From positions 1 to 64,000 of the forward strand of contig NZ_PPEK01000002.1 of NCBI RefSeq assembly GCF_002899715.1: a stretch of DNA of 64,000 bases. Reading direction: 5' to 3'. The position numbers were made by a program, and so were the translations under genes. Shown here in pieces: positions 26,118 to 34,344 of the stretch. How positions within the stretch are numbered: the first letter of the stretch is position 1; the number at the start of each line of letters is the position of its first letter. The notes beneath the pieces were generated by a model, which saw only the letters and a program-made list of their open reading frames with translations, had not been told where the DNA came from and ran no database searches. The DNA is from Enteroscipio rubneri. GTDB taxonomy: Bacteria; Actinomycetota; Coriobacteriia; Coriobacteriales; Eggerthellaceae.

Positions 26118-27988
26118 GCGCACAGAAGAACCCCGCGGGCAACGCCCCGCGACGCGGATTCGGCGGCGGTCACGGCCCCGGCGGGCATATGATGCCGGGC
26201 GAGAAGCCGAAGGACCTCAAAGGCACGCTCGGCAAACTCGTCGCCTTCATGGGCCGCTTCAAGGTGGCCATCGTGGTGGTGCTCGTGTTCGCCATCGGCT
26301 CGACCATCTTCAACATCGTCGGTCCGAAGGTGCTGTCCACGGCCACGACCGAGCTGTTCAACGGCATCGTGGCGAAGATCGACGGTTCGGGCGGCATCGA
26401 TTTCGACGCGATCGCGCAGATCCTCTTGTTCACGCTGGGTCTGTACCTGCTGTCCGCGGCGTGCTCGTTCGTGCAGGGTTGGATCATGAGCTCGGTGTCG
26501 CAGCGCACGAGCTATCAGCTGCGCCGCGCCATTGCGGAGAAGATCGACCGCATGCCCATGGGGTATTTCGAGCGCACGAGCGTGGGTGACACGCTCTCGC
26601 GCATCACCAACGACGTGGACACGCTCGGGCAGAGCCTGAATCAAGGCGTGACGCAGCTCATCACGTCCGTAACCACCATCATCGGCGTGCTTATCATGAT
26701 GCTCACCATCAACCCGCTCATGACGTTGGTGACAGTGGTCATCCTGCCCATCTCCATCGTGCTCATCATGGTGGTGGTGAAGCGATCGCAGAAGTTCTTC
26801 GTCACGCAGCAGAATACGCTCGGCGAGATCAACGGCATCGTGGAGGAGACGTTCTCGGGCCACGCCATCGTGAAGGCGTTCAACCGCGAGGACGGCACGG
26901 TGGACCACTTCAACGAGACGAACGCGCGCCTGTACAACTCGGCGTGGAAGAGCCAGTTCGTGAGCGGCCTCATGCAGCCCATCATGAACTTCGTGGGCAA
27001 CCTGGGGTACGTGGCCGTAGCCGTCACGGGCAGCTTCCTCGCCGTGCAGGGCGTCATCACCGTGGGCGACATCCAGGCGTTCATCCAGTACGTGAAGAAC
27101 TTCACGCAGCCCATCACCCAACTCACGCAGGTGTCGAACGTGCTGCAGCAGATGGCTGCCGCCGCCGAGCGCATCTTCGAATTCCTCGACGCGCCCGAGG
27201 AGGATCCGGAACAGGTGACGGCTCGTACGTCCGAAGTCGAGTGCAAGGTCGACTTCGAGCATGTGCGCTTCGGCTACGATCCAGAGAAACCTGTCATCAG
27301 AGATTTCTCCGCCCATGTGACCGAAGGCCAAACCGTGGCGCTCGTAGGACCCACCGGTGCCGGCAAGACCACCATGGTGAAACTGCTCATGCGGTTCTAC
27401 GATGTGCAGGGAGGTTCCATCCGCCTTGGGGGCGTTGACATTCGCGACTTCGCGCGCGATGACTTGCGCAGTGTATTTGGCATGGTATTGCAGGATACCT
27501 GGTTGTTCCATGGCAGCATCCGCGACAACATCCGCTACGGCAAGCTCGACGCCACCGACGAGGAGGTGGAGGCGGCGGCGAAGGCGGCCTACGTCCACCA
27601 CTTCATCCAGACGCTGCCCCACGGCTACGACACCGAGATCAATGAGGACGCGAGCAACATCAGCCAGGGTCAGCGCCAGTTGCTCACCATCGCGCGCGCC
27701 ATCTTGGCCGATCGGCGCATGCTCATCCTCGATGAGGCCACGAGCTCGGTGGACACGCGCACCGAGGAGCGCATCCAGAAGGCCATGGACAACCTTATGG
27801 CCGGGCGCACCTCGTTCGTGATCGCGCATAGGCTGTCCACCATCAAGAACGCGGACCTTATCCTGGTTATCCGCGATGGCGACATAGTGGAGCAAGGTAC
27901 GCACGAGCAGCTGCTCGAACTTGGCGGTTTTTACGCAGAGCTGTATAATTCACAGTTCGCTGAGACTATCGACGAGATCGAGGACTGA
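26114..27988 (+). CDS. ABC exporter half-transporter (membrane + ATPase), catalytic subunit
   Basis: 624 residues. A glycine-rich N terminus precedes six membrane helices and an ATPase with Walker A GPTGAGKTT and Walker B MLILDEATSSVD (catalytic Glu present). The signature reads NISQGQRQLLTIARA, with SQGQ in place of SGGQ. Together with the degenerate partner this predicts an asymmetric heterodimer. The start overlaps the previous stop by 4 bp (ATGA), so the two are translated together. Confidence 0.93.
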   Translation: MSAQKNPAGNAPRRGFGGGHGPGGHMMPGEKPKDLKGTLGKLVAFMGRFKVAIVVVLVFAIGSTIFNIVGPKVLSTATTELFNGIVAKIDGSGGIDFDAIAQILLFTLGLYLLSAACSFVQGWIMSSVSQRTSYQLRRAIAEKIDRMPMGYFERTSVGDTLSRITNDVDTLGQSLNQGVTQLITSVTTIIGVLIMMLTINPLMTLVTVVILPISIVLIMVVVKRSQKFFVTQQNTLGEINGIVEETFSGHAIVKAFNREDGTVDHFNETNARLYNSAWKSQFVSGLMQPIMNFVGNLGYVAVAVTGSFLAVQGVITVGDIQAFIQYVKNFTQPITQLTQVSNVLQQMAAAAERIFEFLDAPEEDPEQVTARTSEVECKVDFEHVRFGYDPEKPVIRDFSAHVTEGQTVALVGPTGAGKTTMVKLLMRFYDVQGGSIRLGGVDIRDFARDDLRSVFGMVLQDTWLFHGSIRDNIRYGKLDATDEEVEAAAKAAYVHHFIQTLPHGYDTEINEDASNISQGQRQLLTIARAILADRRMLILDEATSSVDTRTEERIQKAMDNLMAGRTSFVIAHRLSTIKNADLILVIRDGDIVEQGTHEQLLELGGFYAELYNSQFAETIDEIED

Positions 27989-27996
27989 CGCGTTTA

Positions 27997-28025
27997 TCCC
28001 CGGGGATGACGCATGTCCCCGGGGA
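27997..28025 (+). terminator. Hairpin from two copies of TCCCCGGGGA
   Basis: The self-complementary decamer TCCCCGGGGA occurs at 27997-28006 and again at 28016-28025 and can form a 10-bp stem with a 9-nt loop just after the exporter operon. No T-run follows. The loop covers an ATG (28006) that could serve as the start of the next gene, so it might instead affect that gene's translation. Confidence 0.45.
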
Positions 28026-28038
28026 AGAAGCGAGTTGC

Positions 28039-28773
28039 ATGCCCCAAATCGCCCAGCAACCTCCCGAACAGGTGCCCTTTGCAGGACCCGCAGAGTCCTC
28101 GCGCGAGGGCTCTGCGCGCCTTGCGGTGTTCGACTTCGACGGCACGAGCATTGCGGGCAATTCCCCGGTGCTGCTCGTGCAGCACCTTATGCGTCGCAAG
28201 ATGCTCAAAAAGCGCGTTATCTTCCGTATCCTGCTATGGGCTGCCGCCTATAAGCTGCGTCTGCCCCAGAATGAGAGCTGGGTGCGCGGTCTTGTGTTCA
28301 CGGCCTTCGAGGGCCATCCGGTCGCTGAGGTGGACAAGTTTCTGGCAGACTTCTACGACGAGCGCATATCCATGCTGTTCCGTCCCGAAGCCGACCAGGC
28401 CATGCGCACTCACGCCGAAGCGGGCGATATCGTGGTGGTCATCTCCGCGACTTTCGAACCCATCATCCTGCGCGCCATGGAGCATCATCCCTTCGAGCAC
28501 CAGATATCCACGCGCATGCGCGCAGCAGCCGACGGCACCTATACGTGCGACGTGGAAGGGCTTCCCGTCGAAGGCGAAGAGAAGCTTGCGGCTGTGCAGC
28601 GCTTCGGCGATGAGCGCTACGGGGCAGGGAACTGGGAGCTTGCCTACGCCTACGGCGACCACCATTCCGATCGTGCCGTACTGGCCGCGGCGGTCCATCC
28701 GCGCGCGGTGAATCCGGATCGGCCCCTCGCGCGCACGGCGCGGGAGGAGTCCTGGGAAGTGCTCGACTGGTAG
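28039..28773 (+). CDS. HAD-IB family phosphatase (SerB-like)
   Basis: 244 residues from ATG 28039 (an in-frame ATG at 28006 would add 11). Motif I is FDFDGTSIAGNSP with the nucleophilic Asp, motif II is VISATFEP, and motif III is YGDHHSDRA. A helical cap lies between motifs I and II. HAD-IB enzymes hydrolyse phosphoserine or other small phosphate esters; the substrate is not evident. It is separated from the exporter by a strong hairpin and probably expressed alone. Confidence 0.85.
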   Translation: MPQIAQQPPEQVPFAGPAESSREGSARLAVFDFDGTSIAGNSPVLLVQHLMRRKMLKKRVIFRILLWAAAYKLRLPQNESWVRGLVFTAFEGHPVAEVDKFLADFYDERISMLFRPEADQAMRTHAEAGDIVVVISATFEPIILRAMEHHPFEHQISTRMRAAADGTYTCDVEGLPVEGEEKLAAVQRFGDERYGAGNWELAYAYGDHHSDRAVLAAAVHPRAVNPDRPLARTAREESWEVLDW

Positions 28774-29162
28774 AACCTGCCGGGCGAGAGCGGGCGGAGT
28801 CGGCCGCTCGTACTCCCGTGCCTGCATGAATCGTCCGCGGAGCGTTTCGGCTTGGGCGAAACTCGCTCGACGCGCGACTCGCCCGTACTGCTCAAGACTG
28901 CCCGTCCCCCCCCGAAGGGCGAAGGTTGTTCAAGCAGCCTTCACGTTTCCGGAGACTCGCGTGGCGAAGTCCCTCAGAGCTTGCATGCAAGGGCTGTTGG
29001 TTCGCGGTGACGGGGAAGGAGATGGGCGGTTTCGGCGGCTTGACGATTTGTGGTATTTGGGAGGCCCCCTGTGCGGAACTGTGCTTCTCCGGTAAAATGC
29101 GACTCGAGTATATGCAATTTGCATACACGATCACGCTGACACGATGCGAAGGAGGTTGGGTT
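28774..29162. other. Intergenic region with two TTGCAT/ATGCAA palindromes
   Basis: There is no gene in this 389-bp gap. The 12-bp palindrome CTTGCATGCAAG lies at 28980-28991. The 7-1-7 palindrome TATGCAATTTGCATA lies at 29111-29125, 37 bp ahead of the next start codon. A TAAAAT box near 29093-29098 may be a -10. These are candidate operators for the following operon, which itself encodes an Rrf2 regulator. Confidence 0.5.
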
Positions 29163-30728
29163 ATGTTTGAGAACGATGCGAACAACTCGCCCAGCCAGAA
29201 CGATGAATATAGCTCTTCTGCCGAGTACCTGCGCCGGGCGGCGAAGGCATGCGCCTCGGGCGATGCGGTCCTCGGTATGCACTTGTACTTGGCGGCTTTC
29301 GAGCAGGCTCGGCATGATGACGATCCCGTCCCCTCGGAGGATGCGCTCGGCGGCCTGAAACAGGCATGGCTTCTGGCCTGCAAACTCAAGGAACGCTCCA
29401 TAGCCGAATACGTCTTCGAGCGCCTCGAGCCCTACCTCACGGTTGAGGAGACGTCGCGCTATGCCGAGCAGTTGCAAGATCTTGCACTCGATAAGCTCGA
29501 GGAGTACGGGCTGACGCGCGAGGATCTTGAGGATATGACCGACATGATCTCTCAGGACTTCTTGGGCATGGGCGTGGGTCCGCTCATGAAAGTGGAACAC
29601 ATCACCACCGCGCCCCGCTCCGGAGCCTCGATGGAGCAGGGCACTGACGCAGTGAAGGCCGATGCCGCCGAAGGCGCCGCTGCTGGAGCGCCGGAGCGCG
29701 CGGAAGCGTCGGCAGCCACTTTAGGCGAATCCACCGGTGCGGCTGAGCCGGCGTCGCGGACACCCGGCGCCGAGGATTCTGAGGGGCAGACGATCGTGTC
29801 ATCCATGGAGGACATTTCCTATGATGACGTCGTTGGTTACAACGAGGTCGTTTCCATCATGCGCGATTTTGGGGTGGGCATGCAGCGGGATTCCGGCTTT
29901 CAGGAGCTCGTGTGCTTACTGAATGACCGTCACGGCCTTGATCGCATGCCTGCGTGCGACGCACTGCTGTTCAGGTCGCCAGCGCGCGAGGACGCGAATC
30001 GTTTCATGGCGGCTACGCTCGGTGAGCTTGGGCTTCCGGCCATCCGCATGCATATGGAGGAGAACCTCCAGGGCATGCCCGTTCTGTGCGTCATGGCGCA
30101 GGCTGACCGACAGCCGCGTCTCAATGCTGCCCGCAACGCCTTCGAGGGCGCAGGCGTGCTCATGCTCGAGGATCTCGACCTGTGGGTGTCTCCGCTTGCC
30201 GAGTACGGGGGCGACGATTTTGGCGGGCTTCTGATGGCAAGCCTGTCTCGCGGGGCGCGCGAGGCTATTTCGCTCATTCGGTCGGCGGTCGAGAATCCTG
30301 ATGTGTTCGTGCTTGCGACCGCATCTGAGGCAGGGGAGATCGACCCGTTCTTCTTCGATCTGCTCGAGCCGCTGTCGGTCATCGATATCGATTATCCGAC
30401 CGCTTCGGAGCGCGCCGATATCTGGATGGAGATCGCGCGCGAGCATCCGTCGCTGCGCGGAATCGATCGTGACGCCCTCGTGCGGTACTCGTCGCAGATG
30501 CCGCGTTACGACATGTACATGGCTGCTCGCGAGGCCATCGAGGAGGCTTACAAGGCGAGCCTCGTCGCGCGACGCTATCTGCCGGTGACGGCCGACAACC
30601 TGTTCGACAAGCTCGCGGCGTACCAGCCCCTCGACTCCGACGAGTATCGGGCGCTCGAGGACGCGGTCGTCAGCGATTTCAGGCGCGAGCTCGAACATCT
30701 CGAGGACCTTCTGAAGGGAGAGAGCTGA
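29163..30728 (+). CDS. Degenerate AAA-like ATPase domain protein of unknown function
   Basis: 521 residues. The N-terminal part (about 1-130) is helical and TPR-like. A low-complexity Ala/Glu/Gly linker (about 150-210) follows, and then a C-terminal domain whose order of motifs resembles AAA proteins. The Walker A position reads LLFRSPAREDANRF and lacks the GxxxxGK[ST] loop. A Walker B-like strand is present (GAGVLMLEDLDLW), as is a sensor-like LATASEAGEID. It probably cannot bind ATP normally. The start follows a strong AAGGAGG site; the open frame upstream is not coding. It is co-directional with an Rrf2 gene 3 bp downstream. Confidence 0.65.
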   Translation: MFENDANNSPSQNDEYSSSAEYLRRAAKACASGDAVLGMHLYLAAFEQARHDDDPVPSEDALGGLKQAWLLACKLKERSIAEYVFERLEPYLTVEETSRYAEQLQDLALDKLEEYGLTREDLEDMTDMISQDFLGMGVGPLMKVEHITTAPRSGASMEQGTDAVKADAAEGAAAGAPERAEASAATLGESTGAAEPASRTPGAEDSEGQTIVSSMEDISYDDVVGYNEVVSIMRDFGVGMQRDSGFQELVCLLNDRHGLDRMPACDALLFRSPAREDANRFMAATLGELGLPAIRMHMEENLQGMPVLCVMAQADRQPRLNAARNAFEGAGVLMLEDLDLWVSPLAEYGGDDFGGLLMASLSRGAREAISLIRSAVENPDVFVLATASEAGEIDPFFFDLLEPLSVIDIDYPTASERADIWMEIAREHPSLRGIDRDALVRYSSQMPRYDMYMAAREAIEEAYKASLVARRYLPVTADNLFDKLAAYQPLDSDEYRALEDAVVSDFRRELEHLEDLLKGES

Positions 30729-30731
30729 TCG

Positions 30732-31271
30732 ATGGATATCACGAGGCGCTGCGATTACGCTTGTCGCATACTCCGGGCGGCTTACAAAAGCGGTGATGCC
30801 TACGTGTCCGTGTCCGATATTGCTGAAGAGGAGGACATTCCCTACGCTTTCGCGCGCAGCATCCAGCATGATCTGGTGAAAGGCGGACTCATCAAGACGG
30901 TTCGCGGAGCGCACGGGGGACTCGCCCTCAACTGCGATCCGGCCGAGGTGACGCTGCTCGAGGTTCTCGAGGCTATCCAGGGACCGGTAAGCGTGTCGCT
31001 GTGCGTCCTCGATCCCGAGTACTGCGACAAGCGGCCGGAGTGCGCCTACAACAAGCTGTGGCAGGGAGCCGACCGACTGTTGAACGAATACTTCGGTTCC
31101 ATCACGCTCAAGGATCTGATCGAACAGGGCGGCTCGCATCCTGTCGTCGAAGGCGTTCTGTCGTCTGGATCGTCGACGGTTCGGGGGTGCGACGCGGATT
31201 GCATGTCGCCCCGTATGTCTCGCAGTGCGCAGTCCTTCGCCGACGAGGAGCGATGCGAGCCGTGCGCGTAG
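30732..31271 (+). CDS. Rrf2 family transcriptional regulator with Fe-S cysteine motif
   Basis: 179 residues. The N-terminal winged helix (MDITRRCDYACRILRAAY; HGGLAL wing) is typical. The region near residue 98 has a C-x6-C-x5-C set (CVLDPEYCDKRPEC), close to the Fe-S ligands of IscR and NsrR (C-x5-C-x5-C), so an iron-sulfur sensor is likely. The C-terminal tail is unusually long and carries two more cysteine pairs (CDADC and CEPC). It overlaps the glycosylase gene by 19 bp and follows the AAA-like gene by 3 bp. Confidence 0.88.
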   Translation: MDITRRCDYACRILRAAYKSGDAYVSVSDIAEEEDIPYAFARSIQHDLVKGGLIKTVRGAHGGLALNCDPAEVTLLEVLEAIQGPVSVSLCVLDPEYCDKRPECAYNKLWQGADRLLNEYFGSITLKDLIEQGGSHPVVEGVLSSGSSTVRGCDADCMSPRMSRSAQSFADEERCEPCA

Positions 31272-32134
31272 GCTCCAACTCCGACTTGTGGCCCTGCGGC
31301 GGCCTGAGCCGCGATGCGTTCGTCGAGCTTGTGGTCTCCGAGGGCGCGCGGTTGTACCGCGAGCTTCCCTGGCGCAATGTCGACGACCCCTACGCCGTGC
31401 TTGTGTCCGAGGTCATGCTGCAGCAGACCCAGGTGAAGCGTGTGCTCAAGCACTGGGAGCGATGGATGGCGCTGTTCCCCACAATAGACGCCCTAGCCGC
31501 AGCTGATACGGCCGAGGTGCTCACCCAGTGGCAGGGCCTGGGCTACAACCGGCGTGCGCTTGCGCTCAAACGCGCCTGCGAAGCGTGCTCTGCGTGCTCG
31601 GGGGGAGCGCTGCCCAAGACCGCCGAAGAGTTGGAGGGGCTGCCGGGCATCGGCCCGGCGACGGCGGCAGGCATTGTCGCGTTCGCCTACAATCGCCCCT
31701 CCGTGTACATCGAGACGAACGTGCGCACGGTGTTCCTACATGAGCTGTTCCCTGAGCGCGACAAGGTCTCCGATCGCGAGCTTGCGCCTCTCGTGGAACT
31801 GACGTGTCCCGATGTCGATGCTCGCGGGTGGTATTATGCGCTGCTCGACTACGGCGCGCACTTGAAGACCCTGGTGGCGAATCCCTCCCGGCGCAGCGCG
31901 CATTATGCGCGGCAGTCGGCGTTCGAAGGCTCGCGACGCCAGAAGCGCGCCGAGCTCGTGCGCATCGTGTTGGCAGAGCCCGGCATCACTGCAGACGAGC
32001 TGGCAAGACGGCTTGATGCGTTCGAACGTGCCGGAGGTCGCGCCGGCGCGACCGTTCAGGAGTTCGAATCCATCGTGGCCGATCTCATGTCGGAGGGCTT
32101 CTTCCGCCGGGAAGGCGACGTGTTTCTTCCCTGA
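31253..32134 (+). CDS. MutY-like adenine DNA glycosylase lacking the Fe-S domain
   Basis: 293 residues. The glycosylase core is clear: LPWRNVDDPYAVLVSEVMLQ (catalytic Glu), the helix-hairpin-helix LEGLPGIGPATAAGIVAFAY and LLDYGAHLK with the conserved Asp. MutY proteins normally continue with a four-cysteine Fe-S cluster; here no such cysteines follow, and a short wHTH-like tail replaces both the cluster and the Nudix-like domain that recognises 8-oxoguanine. It may remove adenine opposite damaged guanine or have a different specificity. The ATG at 31253 follows GAGGAG. Confidence 0.82.
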   Translation: MRAVRVGSNSDLWPCGGLSRDAFVELVVSEGARLYRELPWRNVDDPYAVLVSEVMLQQTQVKRVLKHWERWMALFPTIDALAAADTAEVLTQWQGLGYNRRALALKRACEACSACSGGALPKTAEELEGLPGIGPATAAGIVAFAYNRPSVYIETNVRTVFLHELFPERDKVSDRELAPLVELTCPDVDARGWYYALLDYGAHLKTLVANPSRRSAHYARQSAFEGSRRQKRAELVRIVLAEPGITADELARRLDAFERAGGRAGATVQEFESIVADLMSEGFFRREGDVFLP

Positions 32135-32145
32135 TCCTTCCGCTG

Positions 32146-32154
32146 TGGTAGAAT
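32146..32154 (+). promoter_or_regulatory. Extended -10 promoter of the manganese riboswitch
   Basis: TGGTAGAAT (TG at 32146-32147, box 32149-32154) places transcription start near 32161, just ahead of the first riboswitch helix at 32164. It lies 12 bp after the glycosylase stop. Confidence 0.65.
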
Positions 32155-32163
32155 GCTCCTGTC

Positions 32164-32259
32164 CCGCGAGGGAGTAGCCGGCGCCTTTGAGGCGCGGTTC
32201 GGTCAACATGCTGCTTTCGGAAAAGAAAGCTGGCCGGCCTTGTATGGCAAGACTCGCGG
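32164..32259 (+). promoter_or_regulatory. yybP-ykoY manganese riboswitch aptamer
   Basis: The P1 helix is CCGCGAG (32164-32170) with CTCGCGG (32253-32259), a perfect 7-bp match. The conserved loop sequences GGGAGTAGCC and GGCAAGAC flank a multi-arm fold that includes GGTCAACATGC and CTGGCCGGCC. These are hallmarks of the Mn(II)-sensing yybP-ykoY class. The next gene is the Mn exporter mntP, the standard target, so high Mn would raise export. Confidence 0.88.
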
Positions 32260-32293
32260 TGTGGCGCAGCCGTCGCACCGCGTATTCTCGCAA

Positions 32294-32320
32294 CCGACGC
32301 GTATGCGTCGGTATTTTTTT
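32294..32320 (+). terminator. Riboswitch-controlled terminator
   Basis: CCGACGC (32294-32300) pairs with GCGTCGG (32305-32311), followed by TATTTTTTT: a textbook intrinsic terminator 60 bp ahead of mntP. An upstream hairpin, CGCGGTG (32255-32261) with CACCGCG (32276-32282), reuses the 3' strand of P1 and so cannot coexist with the ligand-bound aptamer. Confidence 0.85.
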
Positions 32321-32380
32321 GCCCGAGGCTCCGAGGAGCGGACCGGCTGGAAGTTCGGATGAGAGCGAGAAGGGGTTATC

Positions 32381-32962
32381 GTGGGATTCGTCGAGCTGTT
32401 CTTGATCGCAGTCGGTCTTTCTATGGATGCATTCGCCGTGTCAGTGTGCAAGGGGCTGTGCATGAAGCGGCTCAACGTGCGCCAGGCGACGGTCATCGCG
32501 CTGTTCTTCGGTGGCTTTCAAGCACTCATGCCGCTTGTCGGTTGGGCGCTTGGCACGCAGTTCGAGCGCTATATCACGCCGGTCGATCACTGGATTGCGT
32601 TTGTGCTACTGGCTCTCATAGGAGGCAAGATGCTTTGGGATGCATTCCATGAGGCCGACGACGAAGGTCTGGCGTGCGCTGCCGATGGAAAGCTCGACCT
32701 GCGCGAGCTCACGATGCTCGCCATTGCCACGAGCATCGATGCGCTTGCCGTGGGCATCACGTTCGCATTCCTTCGGGTGGACATCGCCGTGTCTGTGGGG
32801 CTCATCGGTCTGACGACGTTCATCCTGTCACTTGTCGGCGTGGTTGTGGGGCATCGCTTCGGCGCGCGCTACGAGAAGCCTGCCACCGTTGTCGGCGGAA
32901 TCGTCCTCATCATCATCGGCCTCAAAATCCTCATGGAGCACCTGGGCGTTATCGCCTTCTAA
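32381..32962 (+). CDS. mntP: Putative manganese efflux pump MntP
   Basis: 193 residues, six predicted helices in two homologous halves. The half-motifs are GLSMDAFAVSVCKG near residue 12 and ATSIDALAVGITFAF near 124, each with the conserved metal-binding Asp. It exports Mn(II) from the cytoplasm. It starts at a GTG preceded by GAGAAGGGG and is controlled by the riboswitch directly upstream. Confidence 0.95.
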   Translation: MGFVELFLIAVGLSMDAFAVSVCKGLCMKRLNVRQATVIALFFGGFQALMPLVGWALGTQFERYITPVDHWIAFVLLALIGGKMLWDAFHEADDEGLACAADGKLDLRELTMLAIATSIDALAVGITFAFLRVDIAVSVGLIGLTTFILSLVGVVVGHRFGARYEKPATVVGGIVLIIIGLKILMEHLGVIAF

Positions 32963-33080
32963 GGAATGAGACATCGACCCCCGGCCGGTTGATGACAGTA
33001 TGGCGAAACGCCCTGTGGGTGTTTCGTGCGAGCAGGACTGCCGAGCGACCGAGCTCGTCCCCAGCCCTGACCCTCGCAGG

Positions 33081-33932
33081 TCAGGCGATCGGGTAGCTGC
33101 CGAGCACCTTTACTTCGCGCAGCTTCAGCCTCAAACAGTTGAGCGCCGTCTGGACGGCCAGATCGTTCACATCTTTCTCGAACTCTATGAAGAACATGTA
33201 GTTGCCGAGCGCTTGCTTGGTCGGGCGCGACTGGATCATGGACAGGTCGATGCCGGCGTAGGCGAACTCCGATAGGATCATGTTCAGCGTGCCCGCGCGG
33301 TTTACTTGTAGGAATAGTGCAAGCGACGTCTTGTAGCGCTCGCCTCTGAATACGGGTGGATGACCCTGGCGACCGATAAGGGCGAACAGCGTCTGGTTGC
33401 CGAAGTGATCCTCGATGTCGCGTTGCTCGATGCGTGCTCCGTACCGTTCAGCTGCAAACGCGTTCGCAATGCCGGCGATACTCGGATCTTCGGCTGCGCG
33501 GCGGGCGCTTTCGGCTGTGGACGACGTCGTGATGGTGCTGCGTCCCGGCAGCCGCTCGGCCAAAAAGCGCCGGCATTGCGCAAGACCTTGGGCATGCGAG
33601 GCGACGGCAGTCACGTCCTCGAGCTTCGCATCGGGATGGAGGACGAGGCAGTGGTGGATATCGACGACTTCTTCACCGAGAATGGCGGCCTGGGTTTTGA
33701 ACGCAAAGTTGTCGAGCGTTGCCGTAACTGACCCTTCGAGCGAGTTCTCCTTCGCCACGACGCCGAACTCGCACTTTCCGCGATCGACGGCGTCGAACAC
33801 CTCGTCGAACGAAGCGCATTCAAGCAAGTGCGGCTCGGCTATGCCGAGACGCGCTGCAAAAGCGCGTGCAGCTTCGTCGGTGTACGTGCCGGCGGGGCCG
33901 AGGTAGGCGAATACGGGTTCGGGTGCGGTCAT
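33081..33932 (-). CDS. pheA: Prephenate dehydratase
   Basis: 283 residues with the prephenate dehydratase domain (about 1-185; FAYLGPAGTYTDEAARAF at the start) and a C-terminal ACT domain (about 200-275, with SMIQSRPTKQALGNY) that senses phenylalanine. It converts prephenate to phenylpyruvate in phenylalanine synthesis. The usual catalytic TRF motif reads TLF here (GNQTLFALIG), keeping the key Thr but not the Arg. The ATG at 33930-33932 follows GGAAGGAAGGG. No other aromatic genes are adjacent. Confidence 0.93.
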   Translation of the reverse strand: MTAPEPVFAYLGPAGTYTDEAARAFAARLGIAEPHLLECASFDEVFDAVDRGKCEFGVVAKENSLEGSVTATLDNFAFKTQAAILGEEVVDIHHCLVLHPDAKLEDVTAVASHAQGLAQCRRFLAERLPGRSTITTSSTAESARRAAEDPSIAGIANAFAAERYGARIEQRDIEDHFGNQTLFALIGRQGHPPVFRGERYKTSLALFLQVNRAGTLNMILSEFAYAGIDLSMIQSRPTKQALGNYMFFIEFEKDVNDLAVQTALNCLRLKLREVKVLGSYPIA

Positions 33933-34344
33933 GGGACCCTTCCTTCCGTCGTGTTTGGTGCGAGCGTCGGGGCCGAGCGGCTGGGCGCCTTGAACGCGCA
34001 GGACTGCTGGGCTTCGCGTGCGTGTAACCATGATACCCGTCTTTTGTCTGCGCGCAACGAAAAGAGGGGGTGGACGAACGTATGGTTTCGAGGGGCTTCG
34101 TTCTCCGGCAGCTGTAGGTTTCGTTGCGATGTCGTCAGGTCGACCAACCTTCAGCAACGAGTCTTGGTACAAAACCGCTGATGTGGGGCATGGTCTTGTT
34201 ACGACGAAACAATTCTGTAACATTTTCATGCCATTTGCGGCTGAAACGTTGCGCCCGCCGCAGCATCCCCCCAAGCGACTCGGGTCTCGGGGAAAATACA
34301 ACCATAGTATTGCAAGACGAGAAGGCACCTGAGGAGGTGTGCAC
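33933..34344. other. Intergenic region between pheA and the group-1 hydrogenase operon
   Basis: A 412-bp gap between divergent genes with no recognisable gene. On the plus strand TTGTTA (34196-34201) and TAACAT (34218-34223) are 16 bp apart and could be the hydrogenase promoter. They are overlapped by the inverted repeat TTGTT-N7-AACAA (34196-34212), which may bind a redox regulator. A leader of about 120 nt would follow. Confidence 0.4.

Noticed and set aside
24156-27904. Long minus-strand open frames (585 and 675 codons) opposite the ABC exporter
   Set aside because: They mirror the two exporter genes, show His/Asp/Glu-rich shadow composition and have no ribosome sites or family resemblance.
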